DNA of 64,000 nt from Neonectria sp. B-13 (Eukaryota > Ascomycota > Sordariomycetes > Hypocreales > Nectriaceae), in the NCBI GenBank assembly GCA_002682825.1, contig NOKP01000023.1, positions 62,001 to 126,000 on the forward strand. The letters are read 5' to 3'. Position 1 is the first letter of the stretch. Each line of letters opens with the position of its first letter. Below the pieces are notes generated by a model. The model ran no database searches. It was not told the origin of the DNA and saw nothing but the letters and a program-made list of their open reading frames with translations. Shown here piece after piece: positions 1 through 10,140 of this stretch. A program made the translations under genes and the position numbers.

Positions 1-1302
1 CTGCATCAAGTCCGAGCCATCACCTCGGATTCGAATTCGGGACTACCACCAGTTGAGGACGTGGGAGGCGAGGAGGATGTTGATAACGAATTGTACACGG
101 ACGTTCAGGGTAGGATATCCGAAGACAACGGCGGCGAAGTACACGGTACACCCGAATACATAAACAGGGTATCAAGAGAGCTCGACACGACATTCGATGA
201 TGCCCGCGGGAAACTCGAAGACATTGGCAGGAGACTCGAAGGAGTCGACAACGATGATGTGGTTCAACACGAAATTGACATCCCAGAAACCACACAACTT
301 CCCCAGGATGAGCACGACTCAGCCGAGTCCCCCGACACTTTGGTCACGTTTGACAGACTGCCGTCGAGCCCCGACTTATCCAGGTTCACTGCGCCCTTGC
401 GAAGCACAGGCACACGAGCCGTGAAGCGGCGAGACCCGCCCACGGCTAGGCAGCGCAAGATCAAGCGGAGAGCAGGAATGAGCGAGCAGGAAATCCACGA
501 GTGGAAGCTGGAAATGGCAGTGAAGTATCTTGAGTACTCCAAGGAGGAGCAGGAGCTTCGATTCACAAGCGTGAGTCCTGCGGCGGATGATGGAAGCCAG
601 ACTGTCGCAGGTGATAGCAGCCAGATCCAGGCTAGCTCTAGTCAACGGACGCTGCGGAAAACCTCGAGGTGGAGGGCCATCAACGATGTCTCCTCAGATC
701 CCTTGTCTCCCGTTCTGCACATGCCAGGGCGCGAGAAGGTTGATTCGGACTATGAGCCCGCCAGTGATGACGAGGAAATGGACGATGCTTCCACCATGTC
801 GACGCCTCGTTCTCCATCGCCAGATGCCGGCGAAGTGTGTGAGGAACTCAACATCGAACCGGCGCCCCCTCCTCCCCTAGAACCAGCTTCCAAACCACGC
901 TATTCGACCCTCCGAAAAAAAGGTACCCGTGCCGCCTCAGGCCGTGTCGCCTCGGGCCCCCCCGGACGCCGGTTCCAGTTCCATGGCATGCCCAAGACCG
1001 TGGCCATGGTGTGGGAAGAGTACAAACATGGCCTCCACGGCAACCCGGCCATCGAGTCCCTGGAGCATGCCTACGGCACGCAGTGGCGCACGGGGACGCT
1101 CATAGAGAGGAAGTACGCTAGCAACTACGTGGGCCTCCGCCAGAAGGTGGTGCGCAAGGTGGAGGAGATGTGCGAGGCAGAGGGCATCGATGCACGTGAG
1201 GTTTGTTCGCGGCTGGATGACAGGGTTGATGGGAGGATGCAGTTGCTGTTGAGTGTGTTGAGAGAGGGGCAGGATCCATTGAAGGTAATTGACAAGAGAT
1301 AA
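1..1302 (+). CDS. GCR1_C-domain DNA-binding protein, 5' end cut off by the window edge
   Basis: The frame is open from base 1 to the TAA at 1300-1302. The codon at 61 is GTG, not ATG, so the true start lies left of the window and at least 433 residues are visible. Most of the protein is acidic, Ser/Pro-rich and low in complexity, as in fungal transcription factors, with a basic patch coded around 420-480. The C-terminal part (about 985-1180) has the spaced Trp/Tyr pattern of the GCR1_C domain: VWEEYKHGL, then PAIESLEHAYGTQWR, then an Arg/Lys-rich helix. This domain binds DNA in yeast Gcr1, Msn1 and Hot1 and also occurs in fungal Crypton elements. I infer a nuclear DNA-binding protein, either a regulator or a transposon-derived protein. 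No tyrosine-recombinase catalytic motif is visible in this part. Domain call fairly sure, role unknown. Confidence 0.7.
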   Translation: MHQVRAITSDSNSGLPPVEDVGGEEDVDNELYTDVQGRISEDNGGEVHGTPEYINRVSRELDTTFDDARGKLEDIGRRLEGVDNDDVVQHEIDIPETTQLPQDEHDSAESPDTLVTFDRLPSSPDLSRFTAPLRSTGTRAVKRRDPPTARQRKIKRRAGMSEQEIHEWKLEMAVKYLEYSKEEQELRFTSVSPAADDGSQTVAGDSSQIQASSSQRTLRKTSRWRAINDVSSDPLSPVLHMPGREKVDSDYEPASDDEEMDDASTMSTPRSPSPDAGEVCEELNIEPAPPPPLEPASKPRYSTLRKKGTRAASGRVASGPPGRRFQFHGMPKTVAMVWEEYKHGLHGNPAIESLEHAYGTQWRTGTLIERKYASNYVGLRQKVVRKVEEMCEAEGIDAREVCSRLDDRVDGRMQLLLSVLREGQDPLKVIDKR

Positions 1303-2215
1303 GAAGTCATGTATTGGTGCTTTGACTCGATAGACGGATAGTAAACATGCTTGTACGGATATCTAGTCAGTTGTTTGTAATGCCTGTGACAATACTTATT
1401 TTTGTCTGGTGTACGGCACAACCAACATCTTCCTATACTTTTCAGTTCATCTCTCTTCACAGAGGCGGTCGTGTGGACTTTGCTATGATGACCAAATTGA
1501 CCAGAATTCTCGTCATTAAATGCTTAGATGTACTTCTCTATTTAGAAAATTTGCAACATTTCTTGCATACACTGATCAAAGGGAGGGGTAGCTGGGAATC
1601 TTTGCTAGAAATCCGTCACACAGAATATGCAACGGTTACCGTTAGGATACTTGGAAACGGCCTCCCTTGGAGTTATCCGAACAGATAGTAGATGAAGCTG
1701 AAATCCTAGAATGCAAAAGACCTTGCTTAATCATTCCTTTCCAATCATCTTGTCCAAGTCCGATGTCGTTTGAACTTCGCCATGTGCTTGCGGAAGCGTC
1801 TCAAGAACAGTGGCAACTTTACTTTGTTCTGGCCCTAGACATGGAAGCTAGTATCAGTGTTCACAGCTAGTTCTCTGCATCTCTTTCAACAGCGTCCCTT
1901 GTGTCCATTCGAAAGTGGGATTAGCTCAAGGAACTCCCTTTCATCAATGATTGTTCCGCATTGTGAGCCGCCGAACAATAGGGGGGTTTGATGCGAACAA
2001 GCTTCTCGACCCAAAGAAAGGGACGATTGTCTCTTTTTCATATGTTCATAGGAATAAAGCGTCCTGTCTGGAGAGGTTATATAACCGTTGCTTTGACTGG
2101 AAATGTTTTGACATCAGATCAGCATTCATTGCATTCATTACATTCACCACCATCGTCCCCAATTAATTCACAAGCAACCAACACCCTACCCAACCACTGT
2201 ACGTCAACTTTCGAG
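1303..2215. other. Intergenic region between the GCR1_C gene and the cysteine-rich orphan
   Basis: No supportable gene. The AT-richer first half probably holds the 3' UTR of the upstream gene. A TATA-like stretch (ggttatataacc, about 2075-2086) lies 130 nt before the next ATG and is followed by a C/A-rich leader typical of fungal 5' UTRs. Confidence 0.6.
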
Positions 2216-3574
2216 ATGTGTTTGACAGCTGTGCTGCATATTACCGAGTGCGAAACTCGCAGGCCCGTTGTCACCCACCTTGGATTCAGCAACGTCGTAT
2301 ACCACCCCTACGAAGAGCCCCGTCAGTGTGATCACGGCGCGGATGCCAAACCAACAGAATGCAGCTCTCATGGCTCCTGTTGCCGCATTCTAAAGTGGCA
2401 GTTCTGTTATGCAAATGGCGTTGAAGAAGCTTGCCACGGCTGGCAGGTCTACCATGTTGGCATCCCCCCCGTGTGCGAATCAGTCGTCCTCAAGGATTGG
2501 GGCCCGCCGATGAAGCCTTCCGACAAACTGAAGTGCTCTAAGCCCGAGCTTGAACCTTTCTTCAGACTGAGATGGGAATTCTTCGAGGCTGGAAGTCGAG
2601 TTGCGCACTGGGCTTTCGCCGCCAACCGCACGAACTGGAGAATGCGGGAGGCTGATCGCTCGGAGGAAGAGTATAATTCATTGCTGCGGGGACTCAAGGA
2701 AGACTTTGACCTGTGGAAGCGCAGTTGCCTTGAGCTGGGCCAAGTACAGAGAGAATGGGAGGAGCTCGCTCAGCTCGGCCAGATGGAACCATGTCCCTCG
2801 AAGCCACTGGGTATGTTTCGCAAACTTAAACAATGTCTCCAAGTGTTCCAGGGACAGGAGGGTCGCTACGGATGGCCCAGTATCACCTACCGCAAATTCA
2901 CCTACCGAGTGCTTCCCTGCAACGGGCCCAGCAATGATGAGGTCATCCGTGCTGCTCAGTGTTGGCTAGATCGGCAGCACTGGGTTTGCGGCCGGCAATG
3001 GCGTCTCGAAAGTTGCGATTGGTGTTTTCCAAAGAATTGCGATGGGTCTATCCCCATGCCTATCGAGCAATGCGGAAAAGGAGAACCTTTGCCGGTGTTC
3101 AAGACGCCCGTTCATTGGAATGAACCAAGCACACACTCTACATCGCCATTGCTGAGTCCTTGTGAACTACCTGGGAAGCCGTGGTCCCCTGGAGATCCGC
3201 TTCCACCCATGCCCTGGGAGACCCCAGAGGATGCACCTCCCACTTCGCACGCGGATTTGGGCACGGGTGAGCTGCTCGTCGTTCCTGCGCCTTGTCTTAC
3301 TCGGGAAAACGATCAAGTCCCTTTGTCGGGCGAGGTCCCTCTTTCAGGTGAGGCAAGCAAGGGGAAGAAGGGGACCAAGGAGAAGAAAGTAACTAAGACG
3401 AAGAAGGCAACCAAGACGAAGAAGGGCACCAAGGTCAATGACAGCAAGGGGAAGAAGAGAAACCGAACGGGCGACGAGAGTGAGAATGAGAGTCCAGCTC
3501 CAAAGGTCCAGCGGAAACACTCTGAGTTTTGGGTGACCGTCATGGACTCGCCTGATCGTGATTTTAGCGGGTAG
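2216..3574 (+). CDS. Cysteine-rich hypothetical protein with Lys-rich tail
   Basis: A single-exon frame of 452 residues. The frame is open further upstream to 1988, but the ATG at 2216 follows a C/A-rich leader and a TATA-like box, so I chose it. I do not recognise the family. About 25 cysteines are spread over the first 330 residues, several in pairs or near Trp (for example SCCRILKWQFC and CGRQW..ESCDWCF), suggesting a disulfide- or metal-stabilised fold. No signal peptide or membrane segment is visible. The middle is rich in Trp and charged residues (WEFFEAGSR, WRMREADRSEEEY). The last ~60 residues form a Lys/Thr-rich low-complexity repeat with units such as KKGTKEKK and TKTKKATK, which could be a nuclear-localisation or nucleic-acid-binding tail. 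Expression and function are unknown. Confidence 0.75.
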   Translation: MCLTAVLHITECETRRPVVTHLGFSNVVYHPYEEPRQCDHGADAKPTECSSHGSCCRILKWQFCYANGVEEACHGWQVYHVGIPPVCESVVLKDWGPPMKPSDKLKCSKPELEPFFRLRWEFFEAGSRVAHWAFAANRTNWRMREADRSEEEYNSLLRGLKEDFDLWKRSCLELGQVQREWEELAQLGQMEPCPSKPLGMFRKLKQCLQVFQGQEGRYGWPSITYRKFTYRVLPCNGPSNDEVIRAAQCWLDRQHWVCGRQWRLESCDWCFPKNCDGSIPMPIEQCGKGEPLPVFKTPVHWNEPSTHSTSPLLSPCELPGKPWSPGDPLPPMPWETPEDAPPTSHADLGTGELLVVPAPCLTRENDQVPLSGEVPLSGEASKGKKGTKEKKVTKTKKATKTKKGTKVNDSKGKKRNRTGDESENESPAPKVQRKHSEFWVTVMDSPDRDFSG

Positions 3575-4268
3575 GCAGCGGAAGCGTTTGAGGTTCGAGG
3601 GGTTGAAGGAACACGCAGATCATGGATGGTTTAGGAGAAGATTGAGTGATATTGGGTCAATAAGTGTAGACTGATTTTGGGAATGTAGGCAGAAGCCTCT
3701 GACTGAGCCTGTGTAAAACTGAACTCACATGGGAAGATAGTAGCAATTTCATTAGAGATATTGGATTGACCCCATCTACTGACTTTGACCTGTCGACACC
3801 AAAATCATTGTGACTAGGTGTTGGCTGCCTGATTCGAGCATGCAGCTCAACCTTGAGTAGATCAACCTGTCGGAAACGGGCAGGCTTGCTCATGTACGTA
3901 CATGTAGGAATTTCACCAGGAATTTCACCAGAGGATTAGGGGGGAGAATGAACTAACAAGCCGGAATCAACCGTCATGTCCCCCTTTATTCTCGGGCGAG
4001 GTCCAATACTTGCGCAAAGACATTGTGAATAGGTACCGAGGGGGGGGGGTTTAAGGCGACCCATCTGCATGACTAAGCACACACACACCCTCATCTCCTT
4101 AGTCATCCGAAATTTCATACCAGCAAACGCGCCCGCCGACCCCTGACACACACCTTACACGTCTCCTCAGCGAGCCACCCAAACGCCAGATATCGTCGAC
4201 CTCACTCTTCGCGTTGTCGCCGAACCTTCGTCTCTCCTTTCATCACCAGAACCCTTCCACCCGCAGCC
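3575..4268. other. Intergenic region upstream of DPM3
   Basis: No gene seen. It contains a short direct repeat (gaatttcacca twice, about 3908-3930), a G-run at about 4040-4050 and a CA-rich stretch (4080-4090). A C-rich leader runs into the DPM3 start codon. Confidence 0.6.
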
Positions 4269-4674
4269 ATGACTCGCGCCCAGCAGACCATCTCCCTCGC
4301 CCTCCTCGTCTCCTCCGTACGCTGCCCATCCCACTCCCCCCTCGACAAGGCAATTCGCTAACATGATGCGCTGCAGCTCTATCTCGCCCTCTTCCTCGAG
4401 CTCATCCCTCTGCCTCCTGCGATCCAAGAGCAGATCGTCCCCGTGGTACGTTCCCCTCCGCCGCCTTCGCCCCTCGCCGTCTCCTCAAGGCTAAAGCTTA
4501 CATCTCCCTCAGCTCCCCTTCTGGGCCCTCGTCTCGTTCGGCGCATACCTCCTCTTCCGCCTCGGCTTCGGCATCCTCACCTTTAACGACGTCCCCGACG
4601 CCCACAAGGAGCTCATGCTGGAGATTGACGAGGCCAAGGTTGACTTGCGAAAGCTCGGCGTTGACGTCGACTAA
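4269..4674 (+). CDS. DPM3: Dolichol-phosphate mannosyltransferase subunit 3
   Basis: Three exons, 4269-4316, 4377-4445 and 4513-4674, with GT-AG introns of 60 and 67 nt, the first with a gctaac branch site. Joined they code for 92 residues, the same length as human DPM3. The protein has an N-terminal hydrophobic helix (about residues 8-28), a second hydrophobic segment (about 40-63, containing LPFWALVSFGAY) and the family's C-terminal coil (PDAHKELMLEIDEAKVDLRKL). DPM3 is the small ER-membrane subunit that tethers and stabilises the catalytic Dpm1 of the enzyme making dolichol-phosphate-mannose, the mannose donor for N-glycans, GPI anchors and O-mannosylation. The gene is convergent with the coiled-coil gene on the opposite strand, with about 260 nt between the stops. 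The splice model is strongly supported by frame and length. Confidence 0.93.
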
Positions 4675-4932
4675 ACAGCCCGCGTGTTGCTGCGACCGAC
4701 ACTGGAATCTAATGGACATAGAGAAAAAGAACGGCGTGTACGATATGGCAGCCACATCCAGGCCTTAATCTACCATTTGGCCAAATACATTTAATCACTC
4801 GTATGGTATCTTTCTGTTGCTCGTACAATGCACCTTGCGCCGCTGCGGTTGGCCTCTCCGCGAGGCAGGCCATGCTACTTTATAAACTTGATCATCACTT
4901 CGTCTCAGAGTTTGTGCCTTTTTACAGCAAAC

Positions 4933-6967
4933 TCATGCCGCGTCTCCAGCCACCAATGCCACAATAGTCCGGACTGCCATCTCTGGCTTCTCTCCGCCAT
5001 CCACTAGTTCCGCAAAAAGCGCGGGTATCCTGCCCAGTGCGCCTCGTTCGTCCATTTGGTGCCCTATGTGAGAAGCAGTCAGTATATAGTCAAAACAAGG
5101 GACAGGATGGTAACTCACATTTCCCTGGGACACCAATCATGACCCCCAATTTGCTTTGGGCCTCTCCTGTCCAGTCGAATCCAGTCTTCCACTCAAACCG
5201 CACCGCGGAGCCCAATGTATCGTCATGGGGGATGGAAACCTCAAACCACTGTTGTCCAAGGTACCGTATGAGATCTGTCTTCTGCAGTGCTTCACGGTCC
5301 TCTAGTGGCGTTTCTTCGTCCTCTTCGACACTTTTCCTCCGTCTCGATTTCCGTGCTCGCATCTTCTCCGCAGCTTCCAGCAATGCACCCTTTGACCCAA
5401 GATGCTCCTCCAGTCGACACCAAAAGGCTGCCCGCTCCACTGCGACTCGAATCCACTCTCCCATGGCCCACGAGAGTATGCCGACATTACGCTGCATGGT
5501 TCGGTTGCATTCTCCATTACAAATCTTCTCAATGAAGGGCCCCAGCTCGGCTTTTGCAGCGGGTTCCAGGGCAGCGACCTTCAAATCAAGGATGGTCAAG
5601 TCCATGGCGTTGACGGTCATTTCGATTCGCGCAGTGAACAGCCCAGGGGACTCGCGGGATCGGAGGGTGATTGAATGCATTTGTCGTAGTGGCTGATTTG
5701 GCTCCTGGGGCAGAGCCGATATGCTCGAAGTGAGGGAGAATGGACTAAACAGCTCCAGATAGGGCAGTTCTTCTTCGGCTGTCATCAGAACTGGGTGGTG
5801 AGACTTGATATTGAGGTCTTCTTCTTTGTTGATGGACGCTGGACGGGCTAGAGGGGCTGGTTGTGGCGGCTTCCCAAAGGGGAGAAGCCCAATGGGATTC
5901 ATTGCCATCTTGACCAGTTTTTGAGATGCCGTCAGTTGTGATAGATTGTCCGATGCCGTATGCTGACGTCGCATAAGGTCAATAACCATGTCCGGATTAG
6001 CTGGTGCCAATACACGACCTGACGTCTGCATGACCCGGATACGCTCATTCTCTTTTTGCGCTGTTTCCAGGTCCCTTCGCAACTGCTCAATCTCCTTTTG
6101 TAGGGCTTTTTTCTCCTCCTTCTTCGTCGCGTTCGGATCGAAGGCGCGTGTCTTCCTGGGGTTGGCCGTTGGCTCTTCATCAAGCGCAGTCTCCTGCACC
6201 ACTGCCCTTCCTAGTGGCGGATGCGGAACGGTCTTCGTCGGAAAGTTTGGTTTGTTGGGCATTCGAGCTGCGGGCTTCTTGAGGGGAGAGCTCGGCTTAG
6301 GATTGCTCTTCTCCCTCCATCGCAACGGGCTGGAGTGAATCCCTCGGGGCGGAGTCGACGAGATGACATCGGGTACGGACGGCGGCAGCTCTGGCTCAGG
6401 CATTTCGGGCCCGGGCTCGGGCTGGGGTATTGAAGCAGCTGGGAGGCCAGGTGCGTCGTGCGGAAGTGATCGCCGGAGGACTTTGCCGAGGAACGGGTTG
6501 GGTTCCTCCTCGTCAGAACCAGGCGGTGGTAATGGGCGGGGATTTGGCCTCTTAGGCGTTCGTCGCGCCGCAGATGCCATTGATCCTCCTGCGCGCCGAA
6601 TTGACCGGCCAGTGTCGGGCGTGGGCACTGCATCGTCTGTCCTCCCCGCGTCGCTGACCAGCACGCTATTCGCCAACCGCAGCGCCAGAAGCTCCGACGG
6701 GCTCTGCTCTGCGGGTTCATCTTCGAGGCGCTGGGCCAAAGTGCGAGCTTCGGGGCTCTTCTGAGGGGATGCGGACCTCCGTCTGTCGAGGACTTCGGGG
6801 TTGTGGCGCGCAAGGCTTGCCTTGGTCGGCGATGCGAAGGATGGTCGCTTCCGTCGCGCTGTCGTCGATTGTTCGGGCGACGGCGGAGTGGTGGTGGTTG
6901 CGGCGGCGTCGATTCCCAGCGAGGTGCGCGGAGATGTGCGTCGCCGCTTCGGCGCGGACTCCTCCAT
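4933..6967 (-). CDS. Uncharacterised nuclear-type protein with coiled coil
   Basis: Two exons, 6967-5119 and 5063-4933, with one 55-nt intron (5064-5118) whose removal joins ...VPGK to WHQMDERGALG and gives 659 residues. The N-terminal ~270 residues are disordered, basic and Ser/Pro-rich, with many S/TP sites (SPTKAS, SPQKSP, SPLKKP) that look like CDK/MAPK targets. A short coiled coil follows (about residues 280-315, KALQKEIEQLRRDLETAQ). The C-terminal half is a folded domain ending in MVRTIVAL-like hydrophobic sequence. The layout recalls fungal kinetochore or chromosome-associated proteins, but I do not recognise the family and the role is only a guess. It starts divergently from the oxidoreductase-like gene at 7650. 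Confidence 0.8.
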
Positions 6968-7649
6968 TGTTGGGATGTGTGCTGTTCTCGTTTCGTCAAG
7001 TGCCCGTCATGTCTGCTCAGAAGCTGGGTTGGAACTTGAAGCTAACGGGTAGCGAAGTAGCGATCGATAGCTGCAGGTGCGGATAATCGCATTCGGCGAT
7101 TGTTTACATGGACGGACCCCGTCGCGTCCAAGTGGGCCTCACCGCCTGCCAAATCTGGCTTGCAGCCAAAACAAGCCCCAGACTGACGCTGGCACTCGAA
7201 GATTACTTGGAATTCAGGTGAGTTCCCGTATGATGTAGAACTACAGTAGCATATCAGGGCCCAATGGCGTGCCAGTCATTTTCCTAAGTAAATAGAAGAG
7301 CAGATGACTGTATTTTACCAACTTGTCCCAAGTGACGCGAAAGCATGTGATGCGCCGCCCCAGCCCACGTGACCCTCCAAGTTGCAGATGGGGGACCGAC
7401 CCCAGAGAGGTACGTACTTCTGTCTGCCAGGGCCCTTTGCCCCATTGGTCATCCTCCAGGCCGATGACGTCCGAGGCAAACTGACGGACTTCCGAGTTCG
7501 CGACTCCAAGAAGTTTCGCCCGGTTCCCCGTTCAGCCGTAACCGCAATCTTCAACCTCGATCCTTCAACCTCCAACTTCGACATACGACCACCACTCCGC
7601 GAATGCAGCCACAATAACCCTCCAAGTCGTCCCCAGACCTCTTCCAACA
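6968..7649. other. Divergent promoter region
   Basis: This 680-bp spacer separates two genes read outward in both directions, so it should hold both promoters. The right side is a C/A-rich leader ending in tcttccaaca before the ATG at 7650. I see no clear TATA box or other gene. Confidence 0.5.
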
Positions 7650-8351
7650 ATGTCAATCTCGGCACGATTGGCCCCGCGCCTACGGCCCTTGTGGTCGTCG
7701 CCTGCCAACTCCCGAGCCTTCGTTAGCGCATCCAAGACCGCCGTGGAAGAGTGGCCGCAGCGAACTCCGCTGGGACCCTACTACGAGACCATCCTCAATG
7801 CGCCGTCGCCGCTGAAGAGACCCGAGACTCTGGCCAACTCGACGGACCCTGAGGTCTCGCCTCCCAAAACGCAGCCCGCGCCCACAACGGCCAACTCAAA
7901 GCCCTACACCTCAACGGCCCCGGCCACTCCAGAACGCACGCCCCAAGACAGGGTGCGCAACATCTTCGGCTCCCGCATCCTCACCCCCGAAGAGATGGCC
8001 GCCCGCATGGCCTCCAAGAAGTCACAGTCCACATACATCGCCGGCGTCCTCGTGCCTCCCAAGCCCGAGGAGCCCGACAACTGCTGCATGAGCGGGTGCG
8101 TCAACTGCGTGTGGGAAAATTTCCGCGAGGAGATGGAGGAGTGGACCGTCAAGAACCTCAAGGCACAGGCGGCGCTGGCCAAGAGCGCAGAGTCCATCGA
8201 CGCGGATGGCGGCGGCTCCGACTCCAAGATCGTAAAGGACCTCTGGGACAAGGATATCTTTGACAGTGTGCCTGTGGGGATTAGAGAGTTCTTGAAGCAA
8301 GAGAAGCGGCTGAAGGAGCGACATCAAAGAGAGGGCACGCTGAGCGGCTAG
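7650..8351 (+). CDS. Oxidoreductase-like domain protein, probably mitochondrial
   Basis: A single exon of 233 residues. The N-terminus (MSISARLAPRLRPLWSS) is Arg-rich and free of acidic residues, like a mitochondrial targeting peptide. Around residues 130-155 is the hallmark of the oxidoreductase-like family (Pfam Oxidored-like, human OXLD1, yeast Ypl107w): PPKPEEPDNCCMSGCVNCVW, with a CC-x3-C-x2-C cluster that may bind metal. The biochemical role of the family is not established. A proline/threonine-rich linker separates presequence and domain, and the C-terminus is highly charged (KQEKRLKERHQ). Family call is firm; function is open. Confidence 0.88.
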   Translation: MSISARLAPRLRPLWSSPANSRAFVSASKTAVEEWPQRTPLGPYYETILNAPSPLKRPETLANSTDPEVSPPKTQPAPTTANSKPYTSTAPATPERTPQDRVRNIFGSRILTPEEMAARMASKKSQSTYIAGVLVPPKPEEPDNCCMSGCVNCVWENFREEMEEWTVKNLKAQAALAKSAESIDADGGGSDSKIVKDLWDKDIFDSVPVGIREFLKQEKRLKERHQREGTLSG

Positions 8352-8624
8352 AAAAGAGTTGCCAGCCGAGACGCGAGGTTTAAAAGAGTATACCCCCCAT
8401 TGTGGTCCCATGCATAGAGGGACCGTAGATTTGATAGACTTGATGATTGAATGAATAGACTTTGCCATCTTGGATGAGTACCATACGATTGCCTCCCGTC
8501 ATCTCCGATGTCTCTGGCAAACTCTCATCGTGTGTGTATATATCACACTGCTCTTACTGTAGACCTGATTTCTTCACTTCTCAGACACACGATACTCTGA
8601 AGCTTTCAGTCATAGTATATCATC

Positions 8625-9971
8625 ATGACTTCTACCAACTGCACTCACTGCAGCGCCCAACGCCACAATCTCCTCAATACCATGATTCTTGGACGCGGCC
8701 ACCACTGCAAGGCTACCCACAACAGCCAAGCCATTACACAAGAAAGCACCCAGGAAGTTGGCATGCACCAGACCAGCACGCACCAAAACCCAATCCCTGA
8801 TCACGTATTGGTCAAGCGAGGAGGCAAGTACTGGATCGTCACCAAGCCTGCCACGCCAACCAGGCTCGCATCAGGCGCGGAACCGGACATCCGAAACCCA
8901 CTACTTCGAAATCGCCTCGGCAGACTTTTAAGCTCTCTTTCTCTTGTTAACGGGCAGAGTAATGAGCCAGGGTTCGAACTGAAGCGGATTGCTGCCACAG
9001 AAAAGTCGCTGGTCTTCACCACGGAACTTGGCAACAAAACATTCGCTGTCAAGTTATGCGATAAACCTTATAGCGCAACCAAGGAACTGACCATTCATGC
9101 GCACGTCTACAACCAGATAGGGGCCCTCTGGTCTTCAGTCCGGGCTCACCTGGGTCACTCTCGACTTCCCCGTCCCCGAGTTCCACGGCCAGCAGCCGCA
9201 GTATCTCAACGACGGCGTCTTGGGATCTCTTCTGCCGTTGAGGGCTTGATGATGGAATACATCGAGCCCCTTCATCCTCAACAGAGACGCAGCCTGATCA
9301 AGAAATACCTGGATCCACGGCTCTACGAAGCCGCCCTCGAGCACCCTGGTTTCTCTGAGATGAGACTTAGCGTGCATATGGGAGAAATGAGCCCTTTGTT
9401 AAACCCTCAGACGGGCAAACTCCAGGACCGGTCTGCCTACTTCGATCAGCTTTGGGAAGAATGCTCAGAGTGTATTCCCAGCTGGGCGGTCATGATGGGC
9501 GCAGCATTGGCCATTATGCACTGGGACTGCGGAATTGATGGAAGAGGCGTCGAGTTTCGGCTGGGAGTTCATCAAAGCCGAAATCAGATCTGGATGTCTG
9601 ACTTTGGCGACTGCGCACTCATCGAACGAACCCCTGCCTTTGTTCAGTCCACTCTGGTCGAGGCGATAATGGAAAACCCAGCTTGGCCACGACCAGCCAC
9701 AGCTCCAAGCCTGAGCCACATGCCCGACCCAGGCGGAGTGCTGCCACGAACGTGGGAGCTTTTCCGAGGAAATTACCTGTTGGCCAGTATGTATATCCTT
9801 TTCCGAGGGAGCACATACATCACCGACGCAAACCTTCCTTCTTTGTTCATCCGCAAGATGGAGGCGATTTGGGAGTCACGAGCGGAAGATTTGCGGATCC
9901 GGGCGAAACCGTCTGGCGCGAGCAGTATATCCATCAACTTGCAAGACACAGCCGAAGGCGAGTCAGCATGA
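8625..9971 (+). CDS. DUF3669-type fungal protein
   Basis: A single exon of 448 residues. A TATA-like tract (gtatatatc, about 8535) lies about 90 nt upstream of the start. The N-terminus has Cys/His-containing sequence (TNCTHCSAQRHN) but no complete zinc finger. The region from about residue 125 matches the fungal DUF3669 pattern: FAVKLC, then MMEYIEPL, then GAALAIMHWDCGIDGRGVEFRLG followed by a DFGDC segment. These blocks faintly echo protein-kinase-like folds (VxK, HxD and DFG-like), but the usual HRD loop is absent. No function is known. Around 9150-9240 the +1 frame also reads plausibly (FPVPEFHG), so a small frame difference from relatives is possible. The family is often expanded in plant-associated fungi. 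Confidence 0.8.
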   Translation: MTSTNCTHCSAQRHNLLNTMILGRGHHCKATHNSQAITQESTQEVGMHQTSTHQNPIPDHVLVKRGGKYWIVTKPATPTRLASGAEPDIRNPLLRNRLGRLLSSLSLVNGQSNEPGFELKRIAATEKSLVFTTELGNKTFAVKLCDKPYSATKELTIHAHVYNQIGALWSSVRAHLGHSRLPRPRVPRPAAAVSQRRRLGISSAVEGLMMEYIEPLHPQQRRSLIKKYLDPRLYEAALEHPGFSEMRLSVHMGEMSPLLNPQTGKLQDRSAYFDQLWEECSECIPSWAVMMGAALAIMHWDCGIDGRGVEFRLGVHQSRNQIWMSDFGDCALIERTPAFVQSTLVEAIMENPAWPRPATAPSLSHMPDPGGVLPRTWELFRGNYLLASMYILFRGSTYITDANLPSLFIRKMEAIWESRAEDLRIRAKPSGASSISINLQDTAEGESA

Positions 9972-10140
9972 AATGGACAAAGTGGATGAGATATCACAGG
10001 TGATGGATGGTTTGAGATAGTCATTAGCGTCAAGGGGCAGGAAGTTCAAGCGTGATATTTCTTTAAATTCCCGCAAGACATTCATTCATCGTAGCCGTGA
10101 GTCCGGACTGGTAATATTCTAGTTTTGTCCAAGAGACCGT

